This document shows positions 52,674-61,814 of a stretch of DNA of 64,000 nucleotides, piece after piece. Position 1 is the first letter of the stretch. Each line of letters starts with the position of its first letter. This DNA comes from Hyphomicrobiales bacterium (GTDB taxonomy: Bacteria > Pseudomonadota > Alphaproteobacteria > Rhizobiales > Beijerinckiaceae): positions 248,001-312,000 of the forward strand of contig JAGXAM010000001.1 in NCBI GenBank assembly GCA_019075905.1, given 5' to 3'. The notes under the pieces were generated by a model, which saw only the letters and a list, made by a program, of their open reading frames with translations, did not search any database and had not been told where the DNA came from. The position numbers and the translations under genes were made by a program.

Positions 52674-54155
52674 TTAACCCTCGCCGTGAAGTTCCATGGC
52701 AACGAAGCGGGTGCCGTTGCCGGTTTTCACACGCAGCAGCACGGCCTTGCGCCCGGCCTTGCGGGCATCGGCAAAGGCCTGCCGCAGATCGGCAATGCTG
52801 TTGAGCGTCTTGCCGCCGGCTTCAAGAATGACATCGCCGCTCTTGAGGCCCTTCTGGGCAGCAACGCCGTTGGGGTCGATGTCCGAGATGACCACACCCG
52901 TCTTGCCGGCACCGGCGACGCTGGTGGCAGGCGCGAGGGTCAGGCCATAGGTCTTCATCTCATCGGGCGGTGCGGCAACCTGGGGATTGAGGCTGGCCTG
53001 CAGATTGTCAGGCAGCGTTCCCAGCGTCAGATCAGCGACTTCGTTCTTGCCGTTGCGGATATAGCCGATGGTAACCTTGGTATCAGGGGCCATGGCGGCA
53101 ATAGTGCGGGCCAGATCATGGGCATTGGCAACCGCCTTACCATTGACCTGCGTGATCACATCGCCGGACTTCAGGCCGGCCTTTTCAGCCGGGGCGCCAT
53201 GTTCGGTTTCGGCAATCAGGGCGCCGTCGCGCGATTTCAGGCCGAGGCTTTCGGCAATATCAGCCGAAACCGGCTGGATTTGCACCCCGATCCAGCCGCG
53301 GGTGACGACATGCTTGCCCTTTTCGAGCGCCGCAATCACACCGCGCGCTTCCTCGACCGGAATGGCAAAGCCGATACCGACGCTGCCACCCGAAGGCGAG
53401 AAAATCGCCGTGTTGACGCCCACGACATGGCCATTGGCATTGAAGGTCGGACCGCCAGAATTGCCACGATTGATGGGCGCGTCGATCTGCAGGAAATCGT
53501 CATAAGGGCCGGAATTGATGTCGCGACCGCGCGCCGAGACGATGCCGGCGGTCACGGTGCCTCCCAGACCATAGGGATTGCCGACGGCGATCACCCAATC
53601 GCCGACATCCGGCGACTTTTTGGCAAATTGCACGAAAGGATAGGTGCCGGGCTTGATGATTTTCAGCAGCGCCAAATCGGTCTTTTTGTCGGTGCCGACA
53701 ACACGGGCCGGCAGCACGCGGCCGTCATCGAACTTCACGGTGACGTCGGTGGCGTTTTCAACCACATGATTGTTGGTGACGATATAGCCATCGGCACTGA
53801 TGATGAAGCCCGAGCCGAGGGCAATGCCGGTGCGCGGATGCGGCTGCATCGGGCCACCCTGGCCAAATTGCCGGAAGAAGCGCTCCATCGGATCGCCGGG
53901 CTGGAAATGCGGCATGTTCGGCATATTGAAGCCGACATTCTTCTCGACCATTTTCACCTTGACGGAAACGACGGCGCCACGCACCGCCTTGACGATCGGC
54001 GCGAATGAGCCGGGGCCGGCGGGTGCATTGTCCTGCGCAAGGGCAAAGGCCGGGGTCGGTGTCAGGATGCCGGTCTCGGCAATGACCCCGGAAATGGCGG
54101 CAAGCGCGACACCGGCCATCAGCACAGTGCGGGCTTTGGAAGCATGATTCATCAT
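52674..54155 (-). CDS. degP: periplasmic Do-family serine protease/chaperone
   Basis: Degrades and refolds misfolded envelope proteins. It has 493 residues with a signal peptide (to about residue 40). A trypsin-like domain has catalytic H130 (TNNHVV), D160 (KTDLALLK) and S233 (GNSGGPTFN). Two PDZ domains follow (about 265-360 and 395-490). ATG 54155 has GGAG upstream. It lies between the ccm genes and the two-component pair, a gene order common in Hyphomicrobiales. That context suggests the two-component pair and DegP share envelope-quality control. Confidence 0.95.
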   Translation of the reverse strand: MMNHASKARTVLMAGVALAAISGVIAETGILTPTPAFALAQDNAPAGPGSFAPIVKAVRGAVVSVKVKMVEKNVGFNMPNMPHFQPGDPMERFFRQFGQGGPMQPHPRTGIALGSGFIISADGYIVTNNHVVENATDVTVKFDDGRVLPARVVGTDKKTDLALLKIIKPGTYPFVQFAKKSPDVGDWVIAVGNPYGLGGTVTAGIVSARGRDINSGPYDDFLQIDAPINRGNSGGPTFNANGHVVGVNTAIFSPSGGSVGIGFAIPVEEARGVIAALEKGKHVVTRGWIGVQIQPVSADIAESLGLKSRDGALIAETEHGAPAEKAGLKSGDVITQVNGKAVANAHDLARTIAAMAPDTKVTIGYIRNGKNEVADLTLGTLPDNLQASLNPQVAAPPDEMKTYGLTLAPATSVAGAGKTGVVISDIDPNGVAAQKGLKSGDVILEAGGKTLNSIADLRQAFADARKAGRKAVLLRVKTGNGTRFVAMELHGEG

Positions 54156-54290
54156 GGGAAGTCTCCAACAAAACCGATGGGCAGCGGTTACGCCGCCCTA
54201 ACCTCGATCAGGTTGAGAAGACTATGCCAAGTCGATGCTTACCGGCCTGTTGCGGGAACATGAATTTTTGGCAAGGTGGAGGTGGGCCCG

Positions 54291-54752
54291 TTACTCGGGG
54301 CGCATCAACCTGGCGAGGGCGGCTTCCTCGGCCGCGTCGAGCGGCGGGGCTTCAGGCTCGCCGCGTTGCTGGCGCCGCGCCTGCCACATGAAAAGTGCCG
54401 CCAACAGCACGATGAGCGCCGGGGCACCCCACAACAGCAGGGTCGCGCGATCGAGCGGCGGCTTCAGCAGCACGAAATCGCCGTAACGCGCCACCAGAAA
54501 TCTGGTGATCTCGGCATCGCTTTTGCCTGCCACAATATCCTTGCGGATGATGGTGCGGATGTCCTTGGCGAGGGAGGCGTCGGATTCGTCAATCGATTCA
54601 TTCTGGCAGACGAGGCAGCGAAACTGGCTCGACAGCGCGCGGGCGCGAGCCTCCTGCTGCGGATTACTCAAGACTTCCTCAGGCGTGACGGCATGGGACA
54701 AGGATGCCACGCACATGAGCATCGCCAGACAAACCAGACGCAAGTGGCCCAT
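54291..54752 (-). CDS. ccmH: cytochrome c-type biogenesis protein CcmH (CycL)
   Basis: A thiol-redox component of cytochrome c maturation that reduces apocytochrome cysteines in the periplasm. It has 153 residues with a signal peptide (to about 21), the redox motif C46-L-V-C49 in RCLVCQNESI, and a C-terminal transmembrane helix (about 105-125). It lies 4 bases after ccmF. It lacks the second TPR domain seen in E. coli CcmH; that role is taken by the separate ccmI gene. Confidence 0.95.
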   Translation of the reverse strand: MGHLRLVCLAMLMCVASLSHAVTPEEVLSNPQQEARARALSSQFRCLVCQNESIDESDASLAKDIRTIIRKDIVAGKSDAEITRFLVARYGDFVLLKPPLDRATLLLWGAPALIVLLAALFMWQARRQQRGEPEAPPLDAAEEAALARLMRPE

Positions 54753-54756
54753 GGCG

Positions 54757-56730
54757 TTACCCCGCTGCTTTCAAGGCTTTTGGCGCGGCACGGCGGGCAA
54801 AGCCGAGCCGCAGGCGCACATCACTCAAGGAGAGCAGGCCGCCGAAGGCCATGACCAGGGCTCCGAGCCAGATCAGCGAGACCAGCGGCTTCCAGTAAAG
54901 CCGCGCATCCAGCGAGCCATCCGCCTTCTCATTGGCAATGCTGATATAGACTTGCCCGAGGTCGAGCGTCTTGATGCCAGCTTCGGTCTTGTCCATCTGC
55001 CGCGCGGCAAAATACCTGATGGAAGGGCGCACCACAGCGACCACGCCGCTGCCATCTGAAACTGTCATATGCGTGAAGGTTTCACGATAATTCGGCCCGG
55101 CCTGCTTGCTGACATGGTCAAAACTCACCTGCCAGGGGCCGAGCGCATAGGTCGTAGCCGGTTTAATGTTGATTACCCGCTCGACACCCCAGCCAGTCGC
55201 GGCAAGGCCAAGCAGGGTGACGCCAAAGCCCAGATGCGCGAGATTGGCCCCCCAGACCGAGCGCGGAATGCCACGGCTGCGAGCCAGTGCCGAGGCAAAT
55301 CCGGAACTGCGCTTGATGCTGCGCTCGTAAAGATCAATGAAGGAGCCGACGATCAGCCAGACGGCGAGGCCGACACCGACCGGCGCGATCACCGGCCCGC
55401 CGCGCGTTGCCGCAAAGATCACAGCGGCGGCGAGGCCCAGCACCGCAGCGGCCATCAGCCTTTGCGCCACGGCCAGCAAATCGCCGCGCTTCCAGGCCAG
55501 CAACGGCCCGAATGGCATGGCCAGCACCAGCACCAGCGCGAAAGGCGCGATGCAGAGATTGAAAAATGGCGGCCCGACGGTGATTTTTTCTCCCGTCAGC
55601 GCCTGCAGCGCCAGGGGATAGAGCGTGCCGATAACCACGGTGGCACAGGTGGCGGTGAGCAGCAGGTTGTTGAGAACGAGGCCACCTTCGCGCGACACGG
55701 GTGCGAAAATGCCGCCGGGCTTGAGCGCCGAGGCGCGCCAGGCAAACAGCGCCAGCGAACCGCCGATGAAAAACAGCAAAATCGCCAGAATGAACACGCC
55801 GCGCCGCGGATCAACGGCAAAGGCATGAACCGAGGTCAAGACGCCGGAGCGCACGAGGAATGTGCCGAGCAGCGACAGCGAAAAGGTCAGGACCGCGAGA
55901 AAAATCGTCCAGACTTTCAGGGCATCGCGCTTTTCCATGACGCAGACGGAATGCAGCAGCGCCGTGCCGGCCAGCCATGGCATGAGCGAGGCGTTTTCGA
56001 CCGGATCCCAAAACCAGAAACCGCCCCAGCCCAGAGAATAATAGGCCCAGTAGGAGCCCATGGCGATGCCGAGGGTGAGGAAGATCCAGGCCACGAGTGT
56101 CCAGGGCCGGACAAAGCGCGCCCAGACCGGGTCAATCCGGCCGGAAATCAGGGCGGCGGCGGCATAGGCAAAGGTCACCGAAAAGCCGACATAGCCGAGG
56201 TAAAGCAAGGGTGGATGGATCGCCAGCCCCGGGTCCTGCAGGATCGGGTTGAGCTCCTGGCCCTGCGCCGGCGCCGGGCTCAGCCGCAAGAACGGGTTGG
56301 AGGCAAGCAGGATAAACAGCAAAAATGCGGTGCCGAGCAGACCCTGCATGGCGATGACATTGGCGCGCAGGTCGCGCGGCAAGTGGCGCGAGAAAGCCGC
56401 CACCGCGGCACCGAAGGTGGCGAGAATCAGCACCCAGAGCAGCATCGAGCCTTCGTGATTGCCCCAGACGCCGGTGATCTTGTAGATCAGCGGCATTTTC
56501 GAATAGGAATTTTCATAGACATTGCGGACAGAAAAATCCGAAACGACATGCGCATAGGTCAGGGCGCCATAGGCGAGCGCCACAAAGATGAATTGTGAAA
56601 TGGCAATCGAGGGCGCTGCCTGCGCCAGTTGCCGGTCGCCGCCCAGCGTGCCGGCCAGCGGCACCAGGGTCTGGGTGATGGCCAAAGCTAGCGCAAGCAC
56701 CAGAGCAAAATGGCCTGCCTCAACGATCAT
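54757..56730 (-). CDS. ccmF: heme lyase CcmF (CycK)
   Basis: Attaches heme to apocytochrome c with CcmH and CcmI. It is a 657-residue polytopic protein. The WWD-type tryptophan-rich domain GWGGFWFWDPVENASLMPW (about 233-251) and conserved periplasmic histidines are present, as is NHEGSMLLWVL near residue 92. ATG 56730. It belongs to the minus-strand order ccmI-ccmE-ccmF-ccmH. Confidence 0.96.
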   Translation of the reverse strand: MIVEAGHFALVLALALAITQTLVPLAGTLGGDRQLAQAAPSIAISQFIFVALAYGALTYAHVVSDFSVRNVYENSYSKMPLIYKITGVWGNHEGSMLLWVLILATFGAAVAAFSRHLPRDLRANVIAMQGLLGTAFLLFILLASNPFLRLSPAPAQGQELNPILQDPGLAIHPPLLYLGYVGFSVTFAYAAAALISGRIDPVWARFVRPWTLVAWIFLTLGIAMGSYWAYYSLGWGGFWFWDPVENASLMPWLAGTALLHSVCVMEKRDALKVWTIFLAVLTFSLSLLGTFLVRSGVLTSVHAFAVDPRRGVFILAILLFFIGGSLALFAWRASALKPGGIFAPVSREGGLVLNNLLLTATCATVVIGTLYPLALQALTGEKITVGPPFFNLCIAPFALVLVLAMPFGPLLAWKRGDLLAVAQRLMAAAVLGLAAAVIFAATRGGPVIAPVGVGLAVWLIVGSFIDLYERSIKRSSGFASALARSRGIPRSVWGANLAHLGFGVTLLGLAATGWGVERVINIKPATTYALGPWQVSFDHVSKQAGPNYRETFTHMTVSDGSGVVAVVRPSIRYFAARQMDKTEAGIKTLDLGQVYISIANEKADGSLDARLYWKPLVSLIWLGALVMAFGGLLSLSDVRLRLGFARRAAPKALKAAG

Positions 56731-56773
56731 TGCCGTTTACCTCTCCCGCGCGGGTCACACGTCGCCGCAGCCT

Positions 56774-57220
56774 TCACTTCATCGCCGCCTGATCGCGCCA
56801 CAGACCTTTTTTCTTCAGGTCTTCCTCGACATTTTTCGGCACATAGCGTTCGTCATGCTTGGCAAGCACCTGATCGGCGACAAACTGGTCAGGGGTCCGA
56901 AGCACGCCTTCGGCGATGATCCCCTGCCCTTCGCGGAACAGGTCCGGCAGGAGACCGACATAGGTCACATGCACCGCAGCCTTGTTGTCAGTCACGGCAA
57001 AGGCAATCTTGTTGCCCGGATCGCGCACCAGCGAGCCCTTTTCCACCAGCCCGCCGATGCGCAAGCGCGTGCCGGGCATGATGTGGTCCCTGGCGATTTC
57101 ACTCGGGGTCAGGAACAGCTCGATATTGCCGCGCAGGGCATAAAGGGCGATGCCAGAGGCCGATCCCAGCACGGCCATGGCCGCAAAGATCATGGTGAGC
57201 CGACGTTGCTTGCGGGTCAT
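56774..57220 (-). CDS. ccmE: heme chaperone CcmE (CycJ)
   Basis: Carries heme from CcmABCD to CcmF. It has 148 residues with an N-terminal anchor helix (about 8-27) and an OB-fold containing VTYVGLLPDLFREGQG. The covalent heme ligand H122 lies in the HDERY motif near the C-terminus. The start overlaps the ccmI stop (ATGA). Confidence 0.95.
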   Translation of the reverse strand: MTRKQRRLTMIFAAMAVLGSASGIALYALRGNIELFLTPSEIARDHIMPGTRLRIGGLVEKGSLVRDPGNKIAFAVTDNKAAVHVTYVGLLPDLFREGQGIIAEGVLRTPDQFVADQVLAKHDERYVPKNVEEDLKKKGLWRDQAAMK

Positions 57221-58329
57221 GGTGTTTTCAATCCGAGATTCTGCGCCAGCGCCTCAACCTGGCTCCAGCCGGCCTGATTAGCCGCCAGGGCCTTGCGGGC
57301 ATTCGCCAAGGCCACCCTGGCCTTGTCGTTTTCCTTCAGCACCACCAGCGAGCGGATGAGTTGCTGCCAGCCGGCCGGATCATTGCCCTGAGTTTGCAGC
57401 CGATCAGACAATTTGGCAACCATGGCATGGATCATCGTCAATTGTGCCGCCGGCGGCATGGCACGCACGGCAGCCGCCATCGGCCCGGCCGGGCCGCCCT
57501 GCGGGCCTTGCTGCTGGCCGGAAACCTGCGCGATGCGCGCCTTGACCATGTCAACCCAACCGGCATCGGGCGGCGCGCTCGCCACCAGCGCCCGCCACAG
57601 GGACAGGGCTCGGGCCTTGTCGCCGGATTGTGCTGCGGCGAGGCCCTGATAATAACGTGCCTTGGCATTGTCGGGCTCAAGCTTCAGGGCCTTGTCAAAG
57701 GATGCCAGCGCCTGCGGCGTCACCACGCCATTGGCTTCGGCCACCAGCGCCTCGCCATAATCGGCGCGCACTGGCCCGCTCTCGCCCTTGAGGGTGATAA
57801 TCCGGCGGTAGGCGGCCACGGCCTCCTGAACCCGTCCGAGGCGAAGATAGATCGGCGCCAGCAATTCAAAGCCGCGCACATCGTCGGGATGTTTTTTGAG
57901 TTGCGCCTCGACGCGAGCAATCATGATATTGGCGTCGGCATTGTCGCCTGTGGCCGCAAGGCGCGCCGCCAGAGGATCATCCGGCATGGTCGGCGTGCCG
58001 ATTCTGGCATAAAGGCCGAAGGCCAGTGCCGGCAGCAGCACCGCCACCGCCAGCGCCGTCACCTTGCGCAGACGCCCGGCCCGGACCGCATTATCGCCCG
58101 CCGACTTTGCATCGGCAAGGGCGCGACGCGCCGCCAATGCCCTGGCAATGCGGGCATCTTCATCATCGATCAACGCTGCCTGACGATCGCGCTCGATGGC
58201 ATCGACCTGTGCTTGATAGAAGTTGCTGGCCAATCCCCTGGCGGGGTCATCGGCCACGCCGCGACTGAACGGCCACAGGACGCCAAGCAGCGCACCCGCC
58301 GTCATCAAAAACAGAACTGACCATATCAT
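57217..58329 (-). CDS. ccmI: cytochrome c maturation protein CcmI (CycH)
   Basis: An apocytochrome chaperone of the cytochrome c maturation system. It has 370 residues with two transmembrane helices (1-22 and about 90-112) around a cytoplasmic loop with a basic coiled coil, then periplasmic TPR repeats (about 150-290, for example GFELLAPIYLRLGRVQEAVAAYRR and AKARYYQGLAAAQSGDKARAL). First gene of the ccm cluster. The ccmABCDG genes are elsewhere, as is usual in alphaproteobacteria. Confidence 0.93.
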   Translation of the reverse strand: MIWSVLFLMTAGALLGVLWPFSRGVADDPARGLASNFYQAQVDAIERDRQAALIDDEDARIARALAARRALADAKSAGDNAVRAGRLRKVTALAVAVLLPALAFGLYARIGTPTMPDDPLAARLAATGDNADANIMIARVEAQLKKHPDDVRGFELLAPIYLRLGRVQEAVAAYRRIITLKGESGPVRADYGEALVAEANGVVTPQALASFDKALKLEPDNAKARYYQGLAAAQSGDKARALSLWRALVASAPPDAGWVDMVKARIAQVSGQQQGPQGGPAGPMAAAVRAMPPAAQLTMIHAMVAKLSDRLQTQGNDPAGWQQLIRSLVVLKENDKARVALANARKALAANQAGWSQVEALAQNLGLKTP

Positions 58330-58414
58330 GAGCGTAACATATCCGAACCCAAGGCAATTTCCAGTTGCCTCCTTGTCGCAGCCGACACGTCAGGGACGTT
58401 ATGAACCTCAAGCG

Positions 58415-58843
58415 TCAGCTATTTGTGAAGGTCCAGCTGCCATCGGCGTCACGACATGCCTTGCCACTGCCCGAGCGCCCGCGGCCGTTGATGAATACAT
58501 GAACATCGTAGTGACTGCACGACAAATCGGCGAGACCACCGAGGCCGGCAGGCTTTTGCGGTGTGGCATAGCCGAACACCGTGCCGGTGCCGCGCCAGCT
58601 CTGGCGCTTGCCCGATTTCAGCGCCATCAGCAGGCTGTTGAAGGCGGTGCGCCGGTCCTTTTCGCTCATGTTCGCGCCCAAAGCACCCGCCAGCGCGCCG
58701 GAAACCGGGGGCGGCCCGGCAGGTTTCGCTGCCGCCATGGGCATGGCGGGCGGCTTCACTTTGACATCAGGGGCCCCCGACGTGGACTGGCAGCCCGCCA
58801 CCAGCAAAGACAGCAACATGGCGACATGAATTTTCCGCTGCAT
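58415..58843 (-). CDS. small surface-antigen-like lipoprotein
   Basis: A 142-residue lipoprotein: signal peptide with lipobox LVAGC (C20), a Pro/Ala-rich spacer, then a domain with WRGTGTVFGYATPQKP and the C-terminal CRDADGSWTFTNS, which resembles the tail of 17-kDa surface-antigen proteins of alphaproteobacteria. Two further cysteines (in LSCSHYDV and KACRDADG) could form a disulfide. ATG 58843 was chosen because the signal peptide starts there. It follows feuQ on the same strand with a 109-base gap. Function unknown. Confidence 0.75.
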   Translation of the reverse strand: MQRKIHVAMLLSLLVAGCQSTSGAPDVKVKPPAMPMAAAKPAGPPPVSGALAGALGANMSEKDRRTAFNSLLMALKSGKRQSWRGTGTVFGYATPQKPAGLGGLADLSCSHYDVHVFINGRGRSGSGKACRDADGSWTFTNS

Positions 58844-58952
58844 ACCCGCACCTAAATCGTCAGACGGCATTGACCGTCTTTTCTGACCGATTACGGCGCG
58901 GATGGCAACACTCATGCGCGCCCTGATTATGCAGAACCGCAGGCCATGACAG

Positions 58953-60350
58953 TCAATCGATAATGGGCAGGCGCAGCGTGGCGCGCAGGCCGCCCTGCGG
59001 GCTGGTGGCCAGTGACAATGTGCCATGGTAAAGCTCGGCCAGCTCGACGACGATGGAAAGACCAAGGCCAGAGCCCGGCTTGGATTCATCGAGCCGGCGT
59101 CCGCGTGCCAAGGCAGCGCTGCGCAAATTCTCCGGCAGGCCCGGCCCGTCGTCGTCAATATCGACCTGGATCAGCCGCCGCGCCGCGCCATCGCTGGTCT
59201 GCGACAGGCTGACCACGACCTCGTCTGCCGCCCATTTGCAGGCATTGTCGATGAGATTGCCAAAGATTTCTTCGAGATCCTGCTGCTCGCCGGCAAATTT
59301 CGGCGCAAGATCGGACGGATTGACGAGGCGCAGCCGGCGCCCGGCATAAATTTTCGGAAAGGTGCGCAGCAGCGAGTCGATCACCGGCAGGACGTCGGTC
59401 GCGCGGCCGAACGCCCCGGCGCGGGCCGCCACACGGGCGCGATCAAGATAAAAGGTCACCTGATCGCGCATGAGATGGGCCTGCTCGCGCACTTTGGCAG
59501 CAAACTGCGCCGGATCGTCATCGCTTTCATTGGCGATGACACTCAGCGGCGTCTTCAGTGCATGGGCGAGATTGCCGACCTGGGTGCGGGCGCGCTCGAC
59601 AATCGCCCGGTTGGCATCGATGAGCAGATTGAGCTCGGCGGCGAGCGGGGCAATATCGACCGGGAAGGCCCCTTCAATATGCTCGCGCCCGCCGCGGCGA
59701 ATATCGCCGACGCCTTCCTGCAGCCGTCGCAAGGGTTCAAGCCCATAATGCACCTGCAGGGCACTGGTGCCGATCAGCGCCAGCGCCAGCGCCAGAAAGG
59801 TTGCGGCCAGCGCCAGCTGAAATTTGTCGATATTGTCTTCCATGTCGCCGGTGGTGGCTGCAACCTGCACGAGATATTTGCCCTGGGCCCCGACATCGAT
59901 TGCCCTTTCAACGAGGCGCAGCACACGCGCATCGGGGCCGATGACATAGCCTTCGCGCACGCTGCCAGCACCCTCCGCGACACCCTGATCGGCAAGCCGC
60001 GGCAAGTGGCTGGTGAACAGCGAGCGCGACGTGCGAATATCGCCATGGTCGCCATCCAGCCGGGTGATCTGCCAGTACCAGCCCGAAAGCGAAATCTCGA
60101 ACAGGGGCTCGCCAAGATGGGTCGGCATGGCAGTCGAGGGATCATCGGCGGTGGCGACATCGGCGATGAGCGCGTGCATGTAGACATCGAGGCGATTATC
60201 GAAATCGGCTTCGGCCGTGCGTCGATAGAGCGCTGAAAGGGCAATGCCGGCACCCAGCAGGATCACCAGACTCCAGAACGTCGCCGAGACAAACAGCCGG
60301 AAGGCAATCGAGCCACGCTGGGGTGCCCAGAATTTTGGCCAACGCGCCAT
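58953..60350 (-). CDS. feuQ: sensor histidine kinase FeuQ-like
   Basis: A 465-residue kinase: transmembrane helices 18-42 and about 180-200 around a periplasmic sensor, HAMP (about 201-255), HisKA with H263 in GNLAHALKTPLSVIANES, and an ATPase domain with NLIDNACKWA, DDDGPGLPE and GSGLGLSIV. Its start codon directly follows the feuP stop. In rhizobia FeuP/FeuQ control cyclic glucan export and other envelope functions, and the small periplasmic protein FeuN restrains FeuQ. All three genes are in that order here. Confidence 0.88.
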   Translation of the reverse strand: MARWPKFWAPQRGSIAFRLFVSATFWSLVILLGAGIALSALYRRTAEADFDNRLDVYMHALIADVATADDPSTAMPTHLGEPLFEISLSGWYWQITRLDGDHGDIRTSRSLFTSHLPRLADQGVAEGAGSVREGYVIGPDARVLRLVERAIDVGAQGKYLVQVAATTGDMEDNIDKFQLALAATFLALALALIGTSALQVHYGLEPLRRLQEGVGDIRRGGREHIEGAFPVDIAPLAAELNLLIDANRAIVERARTQVGNLAHALKTPLSVIANESDDDPAQFAAKVREQAHLMRDQVTFYLDRARVAARAGAFGRATDVLPVIDSLLRTFPKIYAGRRLRLVNPSDLAPKFAGEQQDLEEIFGNLIDNACKWAADEVVVSLSQTSDGAARRLIQVDIDDDGPGLPENLRSAALARGRRLDESKPGSGLGLSIVVELAELYHGTLSLATSPQGGLRATLRLPIID

Positions 60351-61031
60351 TCAGGCGGCAGGCGGCGTGGAGCCGGGCTCGACCACGAGATAACCGAGGC
60401 CCCTGATCGTCTGGATGATGTCGACACCCAGCTTTTTGCGTAATCTCCCGACAAACACTTCTATCGTGTTGGAATCTCTGTCAAAATCCTGATCATAAAG
60501 ATGCTCGACCAACTCACTGCGGGAAATCACCCGCCCGGTATGGTGCATCAGATATGACAGCAGTCGAAATTCATGAGACGTTACTTTAATAGGATTGCCT
60601 TCAACCAGAACCCGTCCGGCCTTGGTGTCGAGGCGCACGGGGCCGCAGGCCAGTTCGCTCGATGCCAGACCGGCAGAACGGCGCACCAGCGCCCGCAGCC
60701 GCGCCAGGATTTCCTCCATGTGGAAAGGCTTGGCGACATAATCATCGGCGCCGGAATCAAAGCCGCGCACCTTGTCGTTCCAGCGGTCGCGCGCCGTGAG
60801 GATCAGCACCGGCATCTTGCGGCCGATCTTGCGCCATTCGCTCAAAACCGAAATGCCGTCGCGACCGGGCAGGCCGAGATCAAGCACGACTGCGTCATAA
60901 GGTTCGGTCTCGCCGAGAAAAAAGCCTTCCTCGCCGTCAAATGCCTTGTCGACGGCATAGCCTGCCTGCTCCAGGGCTCCGACGAGTTGCCGGTTCAGGT
61001 CGCGATCATCTTCAACTACCAGCAACCGCAT
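60351..61031 (-). CDS. feuP: OmpR-family response regulator FeuP-like
   Basis: A 226-residue regulator with receiver domain (D51 in VVLDLGLPGRDG, K in YVAKPFHM) and winged-helix domain. The DNA-binding part has HEFRLLSYLMHHTGRVISRSELVEHLYDQD and DSNTIEVFVGRLRKK, stretches very like rhizobial FeuP. I chose ATG 61031 because GAGGG lies 6 bases upstream. It lies 8 bases after the PepSY-type gene and abuts feuQ, so the three form one operon. Confidence 0.9.
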   Translation of the reverse strand: MRLLVVEDDRDLNRQLVGALEQAGYAVDKAFDGEEGFFLGETEPYDAVVLDLGLPGRDGISVLSEWRKIGRKMPVLILTARDRWNDKVRGFDSGADDYVAKPFHMEEILARLRALVRRSAGLASSELACGPVRLDTKAGRVLVEGNPIKVTSHEFRLLSYLMHHTGRVISRSELVEHLYDQDFDRDSNTIEVFVGRLRKKLGVDIIQTIRGLGYLVVEPGSTPPAA

Positions 61032-61039
61032 CGACACCC

Positions 61040-61444
61040 TCACTTCGGCTTGATTGGATCATGTTCAGGCTTCAAGACAACCTTGTGCTTTACATGAACT
61101 TTAGGTATGCGCTTGTCGAAATCCCCATCATGGGCATCGGCAATGACGCGCAATATACGTCCGTCATGGCGCAGCAGGGTAATAACGTAAAAGAACCTGT
61201 CGCCACGGTGACACAATTTGCCGCCCAGCGCCTCGCCGCCATATTGCGCGGCGGCATGGCGCATGACCGGGAAGGATCGCGCCAGCTTCTGGGTGCGGAT
61301 GGCGAGCCGTGCCTCGCTGACCGACAGGCATTTGGCGACAGGCCGGGGTTTCAGCGTCGCCGCATCGCCCAACGAGGCAAGAAAAAGCATAGGCGCAATC
61401 ATCGCAACAATGTCCCGGAACCATGAAAGCTTGAAAATATTCAT
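61040..61444 (-). CDS. periplasmic PepSY-like protein, FeuN candidate
   Basis: A 134-residue protein with a signal peptide (to about residue 29, LASLGDAA) and a PepSY-like domain: CLSVSEARLAIRT near 40, GGKLCHRGDRFFYVITLLRHDGRILRVIADAHDG near 76-109. Two cysteines could pair. The C-terminus is lysine-rich. Position directly upstream of feuP and feuQ matches feuN of rhizobia, a periplasmic protein that holds FeuQ in check and is essential there. The name is inferred from domain and position. Starts at ATG 61444 or ATG 61450. Confidence 0.8.
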   Translation of the reverse strand: MNIFKLSWFRDIVAMIAPMLFLASLGDAATLKPRPVAKCLSVSEARLAIRTQKLARSFPVMRHAAAQYGGEALGGKLCHRGDRFFYVITLLRHDGRILRVIADAHDGDFDKRIPKVHVKHKVVLKPEHDPIKPK

Positions 61445-61470
61445 TGCCATCAATCTGTCACATGGCATGT

Positions 61471-61538
61471 GAACCAGCCATGAATAGCTGGTTCCGGGCT
61501 GCCGCTGTCGCAGCGCGCCAGGCATTGCTATGCCCGGC
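61471..61538. other. three successive hairpins at the prophage-feuN junction
   Basis: GAACCAGC (61471-61478), loop of 8, GCTGGTTC (61487-61494); CGCTG-TCG-CAGCG (61503-61515); GCCAGGCAT-TGCT-ATGCCCGGC (61517-61538, one mismatch). They lie between the feuN start and the 3' end of the phage lysis gene. No T run follows. They could be terminators, operators of feuN or part of an attachment site. Confidence 0.55.
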
Positions 61539-61598
61539 GCAACCACGAATGCTGCGAAAATAGCAAATCCTGAGGCCATCGCAAGCTGGCGCCGCCCG

Positions 61599-61814
61599 TC
61601 AGCCGATTTTGGCGGTCGCCCGGTAGCGCCCGACGATGGCATTGATGCCGCCAAGCAGGGCGGTGAGCGCCGAGCCGAAGGCGCCGATATTGCCGGTGCG
61701 CCACGCCATGACACCGCCGCAGGCCGACGAGCCGATGACGGCGAGGGCCGACCATACCGTCTGCGAGGCCCAGAACGGCTTGCTCCCGTTCATGATTTTG
61801 CTTGCCGTATCCAT
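61599..61814 (-). CDS. holin-like small membrane protein, internal start inside the endolysin frame
   Basis: ATG 61814 is preceded by AAGGAGTGAAC, a near-perfect Shine-Dalgarno at ideal spacing. Translation gives 71 residues, MDTASKIMNGSKPFW followed by a hydrophobic segment, a GNIGAFGSALTALLGG segment and the ending GRYRATAKIG. That layout is typical of small phage holins or holin-associated proteins encoded next to endolysins. It shares its frame and stop with the longer endolysin frame. Confidence 0.65.
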   Translation of the reverse strand: MDTASKIMNGSKPFWASQTVWSALAVIGSSACGGVMAWRTGNIGAFGSALTALLGGINAIVGRYRATAKIG

